Positions 42,186-51,695 of a DNA stretch of 64,000 nucleotides are shown here, piece after piece (position 1 is the first letter of the stretch; each line of letters begins with the position of its first letter). Under the pieces are notes generated by a model. It had not been told where the DNA came from and did not search any database. It saw only the letters and a list, made by a program, of their open reading frames with translations. Made by a program: the position numbers and the translations under genes. This DNA is from Streptomyces longisporoflavus (GTDB lineage: Bacteria > Actinomycetota > Actinomycetes > Streptomycetales > Streptomycetaceae): contig NZ_BMTR01000028.1 in assembly GCF_014649775.1 (NCBI RefSeq), positions 1 through 64,000 of the forward strand. Direction: 5' to 3'.

Positions 42186-42722
42186 ATGACGGATGCGAGC
42201 ACCGGCAAAGTGGTCGTGAACAGGGTGATGTCCCTCGATGGGTTCATCGCCGGTCCCGGCCATACGATGGACTGGATCTTCGAGCACATGACGTCGGCGA
42301 CGTTCCCGGAGGTCATGGCGGCCACGGGCGCCATGCTCATCGGACGGGGTACGTACGACGTAGGCAAGCGTATGTCCGAGGAGAACACCGGCTATGACGG
42401 CGGGGCGCAGTTCGTCCTCACCCACCGTCCGCCCGACGAGCCGGACCCCAACGTCACCTTCCTCACCTGCGACGTCGCAGAAGCCGTGGCCACGGCACGC
42501 CGGGCCGCAGGCGACCAGAACCTGGAGATCCTCGGCGCCGACGTGGCCGCCCAGTGCCTGCAGCGCGGCCTCGTCGACGAGATCCTGGTGTACGTGCTGC
42601 CGGTGCTGCTCGGCGACGGCGTCCGCTTCGCGCCGCCGGGCCTCGACCGGATCGACCTGGAACCGTTCAGCAACGTCCAGTCGGGCGGAGTCACCATGCT
42701 GCGCTTCCACGTGCGCAAGTAG
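42186..42722 (+). CDS. Dihydrofolate reductase-family (RibD C-terminal) protein
   Basis: The 178-residue protein has the RibD_C fold: VVVNRVMSLDGFIAGPGHTM, then GAMLIGRGTYDVGKRM, the NADPH-binding segment ILGADVAAQCLQRGLVDEIL and VLPVLLGDGVRF. Such stand-alone reductases use NADPH on pteridine-like or xenobiotic substrates. ATG 42186 is preceded by GGAG. Monocistronic. Confidence 0.9.
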   Translation: MTDASTGKVVVNRVMSLDGFIAGPGHTMDWIFEHMTSATFPEVMAATGAMLIGRGTYDVGKRMSEENTGYDGGAQFVLTHRPPDEPDPNVTFLTCDVAEAVATARRAAGDQNLEILGADVAAQCLQRGLVDEILVYVLPVLLGDGVRFAPPGLDRIDLEPFSNVQSGGVTMLRFHVRK

Positions 42723-42980
42723 GCACGGTCGCAACTACTGGCCTGCTGTGGGCTTCCAAGGCGATCGACGCGTACGGGCGCGCGGTCGAGGACCACCTGC
42801 GGGCCCGTGCAGTTGCAGGCTCAGATTCCGTACTGGCCAGTGCGGACGCAATTGCCGCCCCAGGGTCAACCACCGGCTCGCCTCGCAGGCCGTGCGTGGT
42901 TGCTTCCGGGAGCCCTGTTGGCTGGGGGGCGTACGCCAAGTTGCCCGGGCCGGGTAGCGGGTTGGGCGTATTGACGGTTT

Positions 42981-43181
42981 GTGGTGGCAGGGGAAGCGTG
43001 GGATCCGGAACACGCGGGGGTGCGCCGGGGGGCGCGTCCATGGTTCGCGGATGGGCTGAGCGCGCGTTCTGTGCAGGAGCCCGGCCGTAGCGGTTGGCCG
43101 GTGCACCTGGAACGTCGGGTGCCGGGTGAGGCAGGGACGTCCTGGTTTTCGGCCGCCGGCGTGGAATGGGGCGTGAAGTGA
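42981..43181 (+). CDS. Possible small ORF coupled to the metallopeptidase (uncertain)
   Basis: A 66-codon frame (GTG 42981) ends at a TGA overlapping GTG 43178 of the next gene as GTGA. The product (VAGEAWDPEHAGVRRGARPW onward) matches no family. Overlap is the only argument for reality. Confidence 0.25.
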   Translation: MVAGEAWDPEHAGVRRGARPWFADGLSARSVQEPGRSGWPVHLERRVPGEAGTSWFSAAGVEWGVK

Positions 43182-45373
43182 CCGGATTCCACGATGTCAC
43201 CGAGCATGCGGTAATGGGACCGGATGTCGCGCAGGGGGCTGCGGCTCCGTCGTGGCCCGAGGGCGGTTACACGCTGCACCGGTACGGGCGGATCAGCATC
43301 GGGGCCTTGCCCGGGGGCCCCGCCGGCGATCTGCGCGGGCCGGAACCCGGCGGTAAGGACGCTCTCACCGAGGCCGAGGCACTGGGTCTGGCGGCGCTGC
43401 GGCTGCGGGAGTCGGATGCGTACCGGACGGCCAAGGAGAAGCGGCCACGCGCCGGTGAGAGCTGGGACATGCGGGGCTGCCTCGCGGCGGTGGGTCCACT
43501 CCCGGATTCCGGTGTGCTGAGCGCGGATGTCCAGCCGCATTCGACGAACAGTGAGTATCTGGAGGGCAGCGTCGCGGTCGGCATCGTCTTCGTGCAGGGG
43601 CCGACGGCCGACCTCCAGTTCACTGAGGACGAGGTGATCAAGGCCGTTGCCGAAGTGCAGGGCGGCCTGGGCTTCTTCACCACGGCCAACCCGGTCGCGG
43701 GCATCAGCTTCGCCTACGACATCCAGAACGTGGCCCTGACCGTGTCCCCGGACTCGTCCCTGCCGCCGGACGCGGATGCCGAGACGCTGGAGGCCGTCTG
43801 GCGCGATCCGACGCTGGCGTCGCTCGGCCACAAGGCCGACGCGAGCGGGGTTCGCTCCTACATCGAGGCCATCCGCAAAAGCTTCAGCACCCGCTGGGCG
43901 TACTGCGTCTTCTTCGCCAGGTACCCGCTCTACAGCTCTGCCTACGCGACCGCGGATCGCACTCACGTGGTGATGGACTATGACAACGGCGCCTACGGGC
44001 CGGACAACATCGACACTGTCTTCGCCCATGAAACCGGGCACGTCTTCGGCTGCCCCGACGAGTACGCGTCGGCAGTGCCTCCCTGCGACTGCGGCGGCTC
44101 CCACGGACGCTACGGCCTCGTCAACGGCAACTGCGAGACGTGCGCGGGCCGCGGCGGCGCCGACTGCCTCATGAAGTCCAACATCCTCACGCTGTGCCAG
44201 TACACCCCCGGCCACCTCGGCTGGTCCCCGCGCCTGCTGCTGCGCGACTACGGCTACGAGAAGGGGGGTTACCGGACCGAACGGCACGTGCGGACCATGG
44301 CGCGCGTGACGGCAAACAGGCGGCCGGCCATCTTCGGCTTCGCCGAGGACGGCGTATATCTGTCCCCGGGCCAGCCCGGCGGACGCTTCGGGACCCCGCG
44401 ACGCGTCGTGACCGAACTCGGCTACGAGACCGGCTGGCGCGTGGAGAAGCACCCCCGCTTCCTGGCGGACGTGACCAGCAGCAGCGGTGACGACATTGTC
44501 GGCTTCGGCGATCAGGGTGTGTGGACCGCGCTGGCCGTCGGGGACGGGACGTTCAAGGAGGCGAAGTTCGTGCTCGCCGAATTCGGTTACGAGAGGGGCT
44601 GGCGGGTGGAGAAGCATCCGCGCTTCTTGGCGGACATCACCGGCGACGGTACGGCGGACATTGTCGGCTTCGGCGATCAGGGCGTGTGGACCGCGTTGTC
44701 GAACGGGGACGGAACGTTCAAGGAGGCGAAGTTCATGATCGCCGAACTGGGCTACGAGACGGGCTGGCGGGTGGAGAAGCATCCGCGCTTCTTGGCGGAC
44801 ATCACCGGCGACGGTACGGCGGACATTGTCGGCTTCGGCGATCAGGGCGTGTGGACCGCGTTGTCCAACGGGGACGGGACATTCAAGGAGGCCAAGTTCG
44901 TCCTCGCCGACCTCGGTTACGAGTCCGGGTGGCGCGTGGAGAGGCACCCGCGCCTCATGGCGACCATCACCCTTGACCCGGGGGCGGACATCGTCGCCTT
45001 CGGTGACCACGGTGTATGGAGCGCGGTCTCCAACGGCGACGGCTCCTTCCGGAAACCCAAGTTCGTCGTGAACCAGTTCGGCTACGTCGCCGGAGGCTGG
45101 CGGGTCGACAAGCACCCCCGTCTCCTGGCGGACACCACCGGTGACAGAGGCCTGGCCGACATCGTCGGGTTCGGTGCCGAAGGCGTCTGGATGGCCCGGT
45201 CGCTCGATGACGGCGAATTCGACACACCGGGGCTGGTCAGGCCGCAGTTCGGGTACAGCGCAGGAGGCTGGCGGGTCGACAAACACCCCCGACTCCTGGC
45301 GGACACCACCGGGAGCGGAAAGGCGGACATCGTCGGGTTCGGCAACGACGGCGTGTTCGTCGCCCGCATGTGA
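43166..45373 (+). CDS. Zinc metallopeptidase fused to a seven-repeat beta-propeller
   Basis: The 735-residue protein has an N-terminal region, a metallopeptidase domain and a propeller. The catalytic motif is VFAHETGHVFGCPDEY (HExxHxxGxxD). The zinc-site region is followed by a Cys-rich loop (PPCDCGGSHGRYG, NCETCAGRGGADCLM). Seven 55-residue repeats of the type GYETGWRVEKHPRFLADITG / ADIVGFGDQGVWTALSNGDG (shown in two parts) fill the C-terminus, consistent with a seven-bladed propeller. No signal peptide is seen, so export by another route or an intracellular role must be considered. ATG 43166 and GTG 43178 are alternative starts. Repeats 3 and 4 share 105 identical bases. Confidence 0.85.
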   Translation: MGREVTGFHDVTEHAVMGPDVAQGAAAPSWPEGGYTLHRYGRISIGALPGGPAGDLRGPEPGGKDALTEAEALGLAALRLRESDAYRTAKEKRPRAGESWDMRGCLAAVGPLPDSGVLSADVQPHSTNSEYLEGSVAVGIVFVQGPTADLQFTEDEVIKAVAEVQGGLGFFTTANPVAGISFAYDIQNVALTVSPDSSLPPDADAETLEAVWRDPTLASLGHKADASGVRSYIEAIRKSFSTRWAYCVFFARYPLYSSAYATADRTHVVMDYDNGAYGPDNIDTVFAHETGHVFGCPDEYASAVPPCDCGGSHGRYGLVNGNCETCAGRGGADCLMKSNILTLCQYTPGHLGWSPRLLLRDYGYEKGGYRTERHVRTMARVTANRRPAIFGFAEDGVYLSPGQPGGRFGTPRRVVTELGYETGWRVEKHPRFLADVTSSSGDDIVGFGDQGVWTALAVGDGTFKEAKFVLAEFGYERGWRVEKHPRFLADITGDGTADIVGFGDQGVWTALSNGDGTFKEAKFMIAELGYETGWRVEKHPRFLADITGDGTADIVGFGDQGVWTALSNGDGTFKEAKFVLADLGYESGWRVERHPRLMATITLDPGADIVAFGDHGVWSAVSNGDGSFRKPKFVVNQFGYVAGGWRVDKHPRLLADTTGDRGLADIVGFGAEGVWMARSLDDGEFDTPGLVRPQFGYSAGGWRVDKHPRLLADTTGSGKADIVGFGNDGVFVARM
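44407..45373 (+). repeat. 165-bp tandem repeat array inside the metallopeptidase gene
   Basis: The propeller blades are encoded by 165-bp units. Bases 44596-44700 and 44761-44865 are identical over 105 bp, offset by exactly 165 bp. Neighbouring units are more diverged, so recent unequal exchange or conversion between blades 3 and 4 is likely. Confidence 0.9.
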
Positions 45374-45617
45374 CGCGGCACGTGACGCGGCACGCGGCAC
45401 CTGTCTCCAGGGCCGTGGCATCCAGGAGAGCTGGCAGCGACTTCGGTCTGGCCGGATACGTGCGCACTACCGTGACGGTTTATGGCAGCTACTGCGAGGG
45501 TTTACTGAATCTGCCACCCATGGGTTGATTTGTTCCGAGTCGGGGCTCCGTAGGTTCTCGTCCAGGAAATTCGCGCCGGAAAGGCCGGTGCGAACGGACC
45601 GGAACACGGGGAGAAAC

Positions 45618-46184
45618 ATGCTGAGTCTGCAGAGGGCTGGCATCGCCGCATCAGCGGTTCTTGCCGGACTGGCCGCGACTGTCTTGCCCGTTGGTGCTGC
45701 CGCGGCTCAGGACAGTCCTGGCGGCCGCCAGAGTGTGGGGCAGCAGTTGTCGGCTCAGGCCGGCGACGGTTGGGGCTACATGAAGTTCGCGCACTCCGGG
45801 AAGTGCGCCGACCTGCCGGGGTGGAACACCGGGAACGGCGTACAGCTCGATCAGTGGTCGTGTGCTTCGCAGGGAAATCTCTGGTGGGGGTTCTACGGGG
45901 CCAGCGACGGCACGGTCCAGGTCAGGAACTACCACAGTCAGAAGTGCATGAACGTCAAGGGCGGGAGCACCGCCAACGGGGCCAAGGTCGTACAGTGGCC
46001 GTGCAACGAGCAGGCGAACGGGCTGTGGTACGCGGAAAGGTTCTCGGACGGCACGTACCGGCTGAAGAACAAGAAGAGCGGGAAGTGCCTGAACGTTGAA
46101 GGCGCCAGCAGGGGCAACGGCGCTGATCTCGTGCAGTGGCCGTGCAGCACAGCCGGCAACAACCGCTTCGCGTTCATCGACTGA
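45618..46184 (+). CDS. Secreted ricin-type beta-trefoil lectin
   Basis: The 188-residue protein has a signal peptide (GIAASAVLAGLAATVLPVGA-AAA) and a RICIN domain with QxW-type repeats: LDQWSCASQGNLWWGF, VQWPCNEQANGLWYA and VQWPCSTAGNNRFAF. The first and second repeats keep C-x-x-V/L motifs such as GKCADLPG and SQKCMNVKG. It likely binds extracellular carbohydrate; no catalytic domain is attached. GGGGAG precedes ATG 45618. A 48-bp perfect palindrome follows. Confidence 0.9.
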   Translation: MLSLQRAGIAASAVLAGLAATVLPVGAAAAQDSPGGRQSVGQQLSAQAGDGWGYMKFAHSGKCADLPGWNTGNGVQLDQWSCASQGNLWWGFYGASDGTVQVRNYHSQKCMNVKGGSTANGAKVVQWPCNEQANGLWYAERFSDGTYRLKNKKSGKCLNVEGASRGNGADLVQWPCSTAGNNRFAFID

Positions 46185-46211
46185 CCCCTGGCTGGGTTGA
46201 GGGTTCATTTT

Positions 46212-46259
46212 GCTGCGTCACCGTTGCTGCGTCGGCCGACGCAGCAACGGTGACGCAGC
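46212..46259. terminator. 48-bp perfect palindrome after the lectin gene
   Basis: GCTGCGTCACCGTTGCTGCG + TCGG (46212-46235) is exactly reverse-complementary to 46236-46259, with no spacer. The resulting 24-bp stem (minus a few loop bases) would terminate the lectin and the convergent minus-strand gene. A perfect palindrome of this size is unusual. Confidence 0.75.
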
Positions 46260-46311
46260 GTGGCCATGAACGTAGGCGCGGACACGTTCAAAGGCACGAG
46301 ACGCCGCATCA

Positions 46312-46710
46312 TCAAGGCTCCGAGCGGATTTCTGTGGGCCAGACGGTGAGTTGATCTCGGGTGTGCGTGAGGGTCCGGCCCGGAAGGAACTGTCGGAGTG
46401 CCGCGATCTCGGCGTCCTCGAAGTAGCCGGTCGCTGTGATCACACCGGTGAGGTGGAGCGTGATCCTCACAGTCCCCGGCGGCCAGATCAGGATTACTGC
46501 TCCGTCGCGGGTCACCTGACGGGCCGGCGCTGTGGCGCGTACGCGTTGCAGGTCGCCGTCGTCGAAGGCGCCCTCTAATCGGATGAGACCGGCGCGGTGG
46601 GTGAGTTTGCGCGTACGGGCGGGCCAACGTCCCTCTCGGGCGAGTTGCCGGGCGTCATCTGTGTCGAGCGAACGGTTGCGAATGGGAATGTCACTGCATT
46701 GTCTGGACAT
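46312..46710 (-). CDS. Hypothetical protein
   Basis: The 132-residue protein starts MSRQCSDIPIRNRSLDTDDA. It contains beta-strand-rich stretches (LIRLEGAFDDGDLQRVRATA, GAVILIWPPGTVRITLHLTG) and ends LTVWPTEIRSEP. No signal or TM. ATG 46710 has only a weak GGGGTG upstream. It resembles no family I recognise; divergent from the protein kinase. Confidence 0.55.
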   Translation of the reverse strand: MSRQCSDIPIRNRSLDTDDARQLAREGRWPARTRKLTHRAGLIRLEGAFDDGDLQRVRATAPARQVTRDGAVILIWPPGTVRITLHLTGVITATGYFEDAEIAALRQFLPGRTLTHTRDQLTVWPTEIRSEP

Positions 46711-46917
46711 GCGTCACCCCGGATCGTCGGCGGTGTAGTTTGATTGGCGGCTGATTGGCTGCATCTTTGGCGCAGACCGAAAGCGTATGTGTTCACTTCA
46801 GCAAATTCAAGTGATCGGATGGGGCGCCGGGCGTCGAGCGCAGGGTTCGGCGGAGTCGTATCGAAAGTGGTGACACGCGCTGAGAGGGCAGTGGGTGTGG
46901 GGGAGTTGGGGGAGAGG

Positions 46918-48081
46918 ATGAGTGGGAGCACACCGTTCGCGGGACGGTATGTGCTGGTCGATGAGCTCGGACGGGGCGCGTTCGGGCTGGTCCACCGCGC
47001 CTGGGACATCCGTGAGCAGCGGTACGTCGCGGCCAAGATGCTGCAGCAGTCCCGGGCGCATAATCTGCTCCGGTTCGTCCGCGAGGGCGCCACGCGCATC
47101 GAGCACCCCCATGTCGTGGCACCGTCCGGCTGGGCCGCAGCTGACGACAGAGTTCTGATCGCCATGGACCTCGTGGGCGGCGGCACGCTGGCGAGTCTGC
47201 TCGGTGACTACGGCCCGCTGCCGCCTCGCTATGTGCTCACGCTCGTCGACCAGGTGCTCGCCGGGCTCGAAGCCGTCCACGCGCAGCGGATCGTGCACCG
47301 GGACATCAAGCCGGGCAACCTCCTGTTGGAGGCCACCGGCTGGAAGGAACCGCGGGTACGCATCGGTGACTTCGGCCTCGCGCACCAGGGCGGCGACATC
47401 CGCATCACCCATGCCCACCAGGTCATCGGCACGCCGGGCTATATCGCCCCCGAACAGTACGACGGTGCCGAGCCGGGTCCGCCGTTCGACCTCTTCGCCG
47501 TGGGCGTGGTCGCCCTCCAGCTGCTCCAGGGAGAACACCTGGACGCTGCCGCCCTTGTGCAGGCCTTCGAAGACGACGGCACGCCCCCTGCCGCCCCCGA
47601 GCAGGTTCCCGACCCGTGGTGGCAGGTGCTCGCCCTGCTGCTGCAACCAGATCCGCGGCTGCGGATCCCCAGCGCGGCCCGCGCCCGCGAGGCCCTCGCC
47701 GCGATCGCACCGCTGCTGCCTGAGCATGACAGTGACAGCGCGATCGAGGTATTCGATCAACTCCCGCCCCTGCCCGACGGCTTCGGCCCCGCCGGCCCGG
47801 TCATCACCGAGCCCGCGCCGCCCCGCGCCCCGACGCCGCAGCCGACCGCCCCCACCATGCAACTACGCCGGCACGCCCTCGTGCCGATCGCCTCGCGGCC
47901 GGAGCCCGTCCCCACCCCGCCACACCCGCCGGCCTCCGCCGCCACTCCAAAGCCCCCGCCCCCCACACCGGACGCGGGCGAAGCGCCGCGCCCTGCCGGC
48001 GTGCCATCCGGGACGGGCCTGCTCACCGTGCTCGGCCTGCTCCTGATCGGTCTGGGCATCTGGGCCTGGGTTTTCGCCTGA
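46918..48081 (+). CDS. Eukaryotic-type Ser/Thr protein kinase, membrane-anchored
   Basis: The 387-residue kinase starts at ATG 46918 after GGGGGAGAGG. The glycine loop is ELGRGAFGLVHRAW, the ATP lysine is in YVAAKML, the catalytic loop HRDIKPGNLLL and the Mg loop IGDFGLAHQ. A Pro-rich linker leads to one C-terminal TM helix (GLLTVLGLLLIGLGIWAWVF) with essentially no extracellular domain. The missing ectodomain means activation by an external ligand is unlikely. It may regulate a nearby envelope gene. Confidence 0.93.
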   Translation: MSGSTPFAGRYVLVDELGRGAFGLVHRAWDIREQRYVAAKMLQQSRAHNLLRFVREGATRIEHPHVVAPSGWAAADDRVLIAMDLVGGGTLASLLGDYGPLPPRYVLTLVDQVLAGLEAVHAQRIVHRDIKPGNLLLEATGWKEPRVRIGDFGLAHQGGDIRITHAHQVIGTPGYIAPEQYDGAEPGPPFDLFAVGVVALQLLQGEHLDAAALVQAFEDDGTPPAAPEQVPDPWWQVLALLLQPDPRLRIPSAARAREALAAIAPLLPEHDSDSAIEVFDQLPPLPDGFGPAGPVITEPAPPRAPTPQPTAPTMQLRRHALVPIASRPEPVPTPPHPPASAATPKPPPPTPDAGEAPRPAGVPSGTGLLTVLGLLLIGLGIWAWVFA

Positions 48082-48366
48082 ACCGGGCCTACGGAGCGAG
48101 CAGGCCGCCCGTGGGTCGGCGGCACCGCGAGGCGCCGGGGACTCGTGCTGGTCGCGACCGTGCCGGAGCAGCCGGGGCTTCCCCGGTCGTGGCACCGACC
48201 CTGGCCTCGCTGATCACGGTCTCACCGGCTCGGACGGACCGGACGTACCTCTCCCCGAGCCCGTCCGGCCCGGGATCAGGGCGGCCGAAGGTGGCGCCGA
48301 CGCCCTGCTGAGGGGCCCTGCTCGGCAAGGATACGAACAGGTTCGCAGCTCCGCGGGCGCAGGTCG

Positions 48367-49638
48367 CTACGCCGCCCGGCGCCGCGCACGCAGCACACGG
48401 CCGGCAGAGACGACAAGGACCAGCACACCAGCAGTGAACGAGCCGATCGCCAGCACCTTCATTCCGCCCCCACCGGCAGTCTCGGTTGCCGCGGGGCGCT
48501 TACTCCTCTGCGCGGGAGGCTGGGCACCCGGGACCTGGAAGACGCCCGGGTCACCGGCGTACACGGGCCGATTGCGGGCCGAGCCCTCCACGCCGAGGCG
48601 TACCGTCAGCCGCAGCGGCGTCCTGCCCCACGCGGGCGCGAGCTCGGGGGAGGCGGTCACCTGCACGAAGTACCAGCCGGGAAACCGCATCGCCGCCGCT
48701 TTGAGCTCTGGGGCGGTCCTGTTCTCGTACGCCACGGCAGGCAGCGCGTCCAGCTCGGCGGTGGCCGGCTCGCCGTGGTAGCTCGCCGAGGTGCCTGCCA
48801 CCTTCATCCGTGCCGGGTTGTACACCGTGACCGACAATCCGTTCGCGACGTACGGCCCCTTCTTCCGCCCGGCGAGCTCGGCGGCAACCGTCAGTCGCTG
48901 CCCCCAGTCGACCGGAACCCTGTAGAACCGCGACTGCCCCGGGGCGATCTCATCGGTCGCGGCGCTGCCCCACACCCGTGCAGCCACCGCGAATCCCGCC
49001 CCGCCCTCCACCGCGACCGGGGTGCCGTCCGGCGCGGAGGGACGGGGGCTGCGCGCAGCCGGGGCGCCGGCTCGCGACTTCTTCAGCGGGGGCTCGGCGT
49101 CGACACGCAGATCAAGCCCCCACGGGGCAGCCCCGGCGCGCTGGCGGTAGCGGGAGACGGCCACGTAATAGGTGCCGGCCTGCTGGCACTTGGCCTCCGC
49201 CGCGTCTCCGGCCGGGGCGATCATGCGGCTCGCGGAGGCGGCGAGCGGCTGCGCGACCCCGATCGCGAACCCCGCACCCTGACGGTCACAGCGGTGGCCG
49301 TCGGCGTCGAGGAGGGTGACCCGCAGCGAGTTCGTCGCCGTGTGCTCGGTGCTCGGGCCGGGGATGCCCACCACGGACACGTACGTGTGCGACTTCGCGT
49401 CGAGGGCGACGCGGTAATAGACTGGTTCGCTGCCCCGGAGCGTGCCGCGATACGGCGTTCCTTTGGCCAGTTCAGGGGCGCTGAGCATGCTGGAACTGCC
49501 GCGGACGGTGTGCGCGTCGGGATCGTAGCCATAGGAGTCCGGCTCCGGGGCCGCGTGCGCCGAGGGAACCAGCAACGCGCAGACAAGGACCACGAGGCCC
49601 GCGGACATGCGTAACCAGGCTCTTTTCCGTGTCCCCAA
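48367..49638 (-). CDS. Exported protein with C-terminal membrane anchor
   Basis: The 423-residue protein has a signal peptide (RMSAGLVVLVCALLVPSAHA-A), two similar beta-rich domains (YRGTLRGSEPVYYRVALDAK, EIAPGQSRFYRVPVDWGQRL) and a C-terminal anchor (MKVLAIGSFTAGVLVLVVSA) with an RRRAA tail. TTG 49638 is used, since GGGAGG lies 7 nt upstream; ATG 49608 is the alternative. Homologues accompany von Willebrand or WXG100-type secretion loci in Streptomyces, but no such genes adjoin here. Function unknown. Confidence 0.75.
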   Translation of the reverse strand: MGTRKRAWLRMSAGLVVLVCALLVPSAHAAPEPDSYGYDPDAHTVRGSSSMLSAPELAKGTPYRGTLRGSEPVYYRVALDAKSHTYVSVVGIPGPSTEHTATNSLRVTLLDADGHRCDRQGAGFAIGVAQPLAASASRMIAPAGDAAEAKCQQAGTYYVAVSRYRQRAGAAPWGLDLRVDAEPPLKKSRAGAPAARSPRPSAPDGTPVAVEGGAGFAVAARVWGSAATDEIAPGQSRFYRVPVDWGQRLTVAAELAGRKKGPYVANGLSVTVYNPARMKVAGTSASYHGEPATAELDALPAVAYENRTAPELKAAAMRFPGWYFVQVTASPELAPAWGRTPLRLTVRLGVEGSARNRPVYAGDPGVFQVPGAQPPAQRSKRPAATETAGGGGMKVLAIGSFTAGVLVLVVSAGRVLRARRRAA

Positions 49639-49884
49639 CCGAGTCCCTCCCGACTACCGTGCGGGCAGTGTGCCCCTGCTCCTCCGCGCCCTCAACTCGA
49701 CCACAGCCGCAGCTTGTTCACGCGATCAGTATCCTGCCGTCTGCGGTGCTCGACTGTCCGGCCGGGGGGCGGCGAACACCCGGGTCCTGCGCAGTCATGT
49801 ACGCACGTCTGGCTGTTGGGGAAAGCCGTCGCACAACTCCGGTCCTTCGCAGCCGATGCGCGACGCGAATCGGAAGCGGCTCTC

Positions 49885-50403
49885 TCAGGGCTGCTGGGTA
49901 CTCACCTCGACTTGCTCTTCCTGCACGGTCATGGTGCCGAGCGCCGCAGCGCCCACGCCGAAGAGGACTGCGACGGCCGTCGCCGCGCCGACGACCGCAA
50001 GCCGCAAGCGCGATCGGCGTCGCTGCACGGGCGGGTCTGCGGCAGGTGGAGCGGGCGTGAGGGGCGTGACCGGCGTGACCCGCGTGATGAGGGTGACAGG
50101 CGTGACGGGTGGGGCAGATGGCTGTGCGCTCATCGCGAGCTCCCGGCGAGCAGCCACCCACCGCCGGGTGTCGTCGGCGTCGAGCCCGCATGCGACGACG
50201 AAGGCGACGAGGACGGTCTCACGGGGCAGGCGCTCCCGGCGCAGCATGGTCGCGGCCGTCGAATACGGCAGCACCTCGCCCGCCGCGGCAGCCGCGCGCT
50301 CCAGCTCCCGGTAGCTGAGGCCCGACCAGGCCTTCAGGCGGCGCAACTCCGCCATGAATGCGGGCGTTGCGGCGGTGCGTGGCGGCACGGGCGGTGGCGT
50401 CAT
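49885..50403 (-). CDS. XRE-type HTH protein with C-terminal TM helix
   Basis: The 172-residue protein has an N-terminal helix-turn-helix (AFMAELRRLKAWSGLSYREL, then EVLPYSTAATMLRRERLPRE) as in many Streptomyces XRE/KorSA-like membrane regulators. A Pro/Thr-rich linker (PPVTPVTLITRVTPVTPLTP) precedes the TM helix (LAVVGAATAVAVLFGVGAAA). A short tail faces outside. The repeated ACGCCGGTCACG-type codons of the linker are a coding micro-repeat. It is divergent from the beta-lactamase-fold lipoprotein, its likely target. Confidence 0.85.
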   Translation of the reverse strand: MTPPPVPPRTAATPAFMAELRRLKAWSGLSYRELERAAAAAGEVLPYSTAATMLRRERLPRETVLVAFVVACGLDADDTRRWVAARRELAMSAQPSAPPVTPVTLITRVTPVTPLTPAPPAADPPVQRRRSRLRLAVVGAATAVAVLFGVGAAALGTMTVQEEQVEVSTQQP

Positions 50404-50546
50404 GCGGGTCCCTCCGGTTGCAGTGGTGGTCGCTGACCTGCGTATAGGCAGACTCGCACAAGCTCGAACAGCTCATCCGTTGAACGAGCTCACGAGCGGG
50501 GCTCAGTTTTGGTCTCACATCTGTCGTCGTCTTCTTGGAGGCATAC

Positions 50547-51695
50547 GTGGGCCGCCCCGGTTCCCTCGCGCTGATACTCGCCCTCGCACTCGTCGGGTGC
50601 TCAGATGCTCATACCGTGGCCGGACCAAGGTCCGGGGGAGGGAAGGCGGGAGAGGCCCCGGTCAGCCGGGACCCGGCGGATCCGGACATCGACCGCTACC
50701 TCGACCGCGTACTGCCGCAGGGGTCGGGCATCACCGTGGCCGCCGCCCGAGGGGGCAAGCTCAAGCACTGTGCGGGCCGCGGATACGCCGACCGCGCGGC
50801 GAAGACCCCCGCGACCTGCGACACCGTGTACGACGTCATGTCGATCACGAAGCAGTTCACCGCCGCCGCGATCCTGAAGCTGGAGATGAGCGGCAAGCTC
50901 CGGGTGAGCGATCGGATCGGCGAGCACCTGGGCGCCGTACCCGAGGACAAACGGGCCATCACGCTGCACCAGCTCCTTACGCACACGGCGGGCCTGCCCG
51001 AATCGCTCGGCGACGACTACGACCCGCTGTCGCGACGGCAGTTGCTGACCGGAGTACTGAAGGCCCCGCTGCGGTCGGCTCCCGGCAAGGAGTTCCGCTA
51101 TTCGAATGCCGGCTACAGCCTGCTCGCCGCGATCGTCGAAAAGGCCTCGGGCCTGAGCTACGAACGCTACTTGGCCCAGAGCTTGTTCCGGCCCGCCGGG
51201 ATGACCCGCACCGGCTATGTGCTGCCCGCGTGGAAGCGCGAGCAGGTCGCCGTCGAGTATGACCGGCACGGGCGCGCCCAGGGACGGCCGATGGACCATC
51301 CGTGGGCGCCCGACGGCCCATCCTGGAATCTGCGCGGCAACGGCGGGATGCTCTCCACGACCCGGGACATGTTCCGCTGGCATCGCGCCCTCACCGGCGA
51401 CAGCGTCCTGTCCGAGACCGCGAAAAAGAAACTCTTCGCCCCGCAGGTACGCGTGCCGCAGCTGGACGGGGCCTATGGCTACGGCTGGGTCGTCGTTGAC
51501 TCCGATGACGACCGGGTCGCCTGGCACGACGGGGGCAACGACTGGTCGCTGGCGACGGTCGCGGAGTTCCGGCGCGAGGGGATCTTCGTGTTCTGGGTGA
51601 GCAACCAGGCCTACCAGAAGGGCAAGTGGAACCTCGAGGACGACCAGATGAAGCTGACGCATGGCATCGCTGAACGGCTGCGACGCGGCGCCTGA
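50547..51695 (+). CDS. Serine beta-lactamase-fold lipoprotein (class C/DD-peptidase-like)
   Basis: The 382-residue protein starts at GTG 50547 (GGAGG, 5-nt spacing). It has a lipoprotein signal (LALILALALVGC). The active-site S-x-x-K is in VYDVMSITKQFTAAA, the Y-x-N motif is YSNAGYSLLAAIV and the third element is probably the HDGGND loop. The fold hydrolyses D-Ala peptides, esters or beta-lactams; a peptidoglycan-related function outside the membrane is most likely. It is divergent from the TM-anchored XRE regulator across 143 bp. Confidence 0.9.
   Translation: MGRPGSLALILALALVGCSDAHTVAGPRSGGGKAGEAPVSRDPADPDIDRYLDRVLPQGSGITVAAARGGKLKHCAGRGYADRAAKTPATCDTVYDVMSITKQFTAAAILKLEMSGKLRVSDRIGEHLGAVPEDKRAITLHQLLTHTAGLPESLGDDYDPLSRRQLLTGVLKAPLRSAPGKEFRYSNAGYSLLAAIVEKASGLSYERYLAQSLFRPAGMTRTGYVLPAWKREQVAVEYDRHGRAQGRPMDHPWAPDGPSWNLRGNGGMLSTTRDMFRWHRALTGDSVLSETAKKKLFAPQVRVPQLDGAYGYGWVVVDSDDDRVAWHDGGNDWSLATVAEFRREGIFVFWVSNQAYQKGKWNLEDDQMKLTHGIAERLRRGA

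Noticed and set aside
42866..45421. Long minus-strand open frame of about 850 codons opposite the metallopeptidase
   Set aside because: It is the antisense shadow of a repeated GC-rich gene; the plus strand has clear HExxH and propeller motifs.
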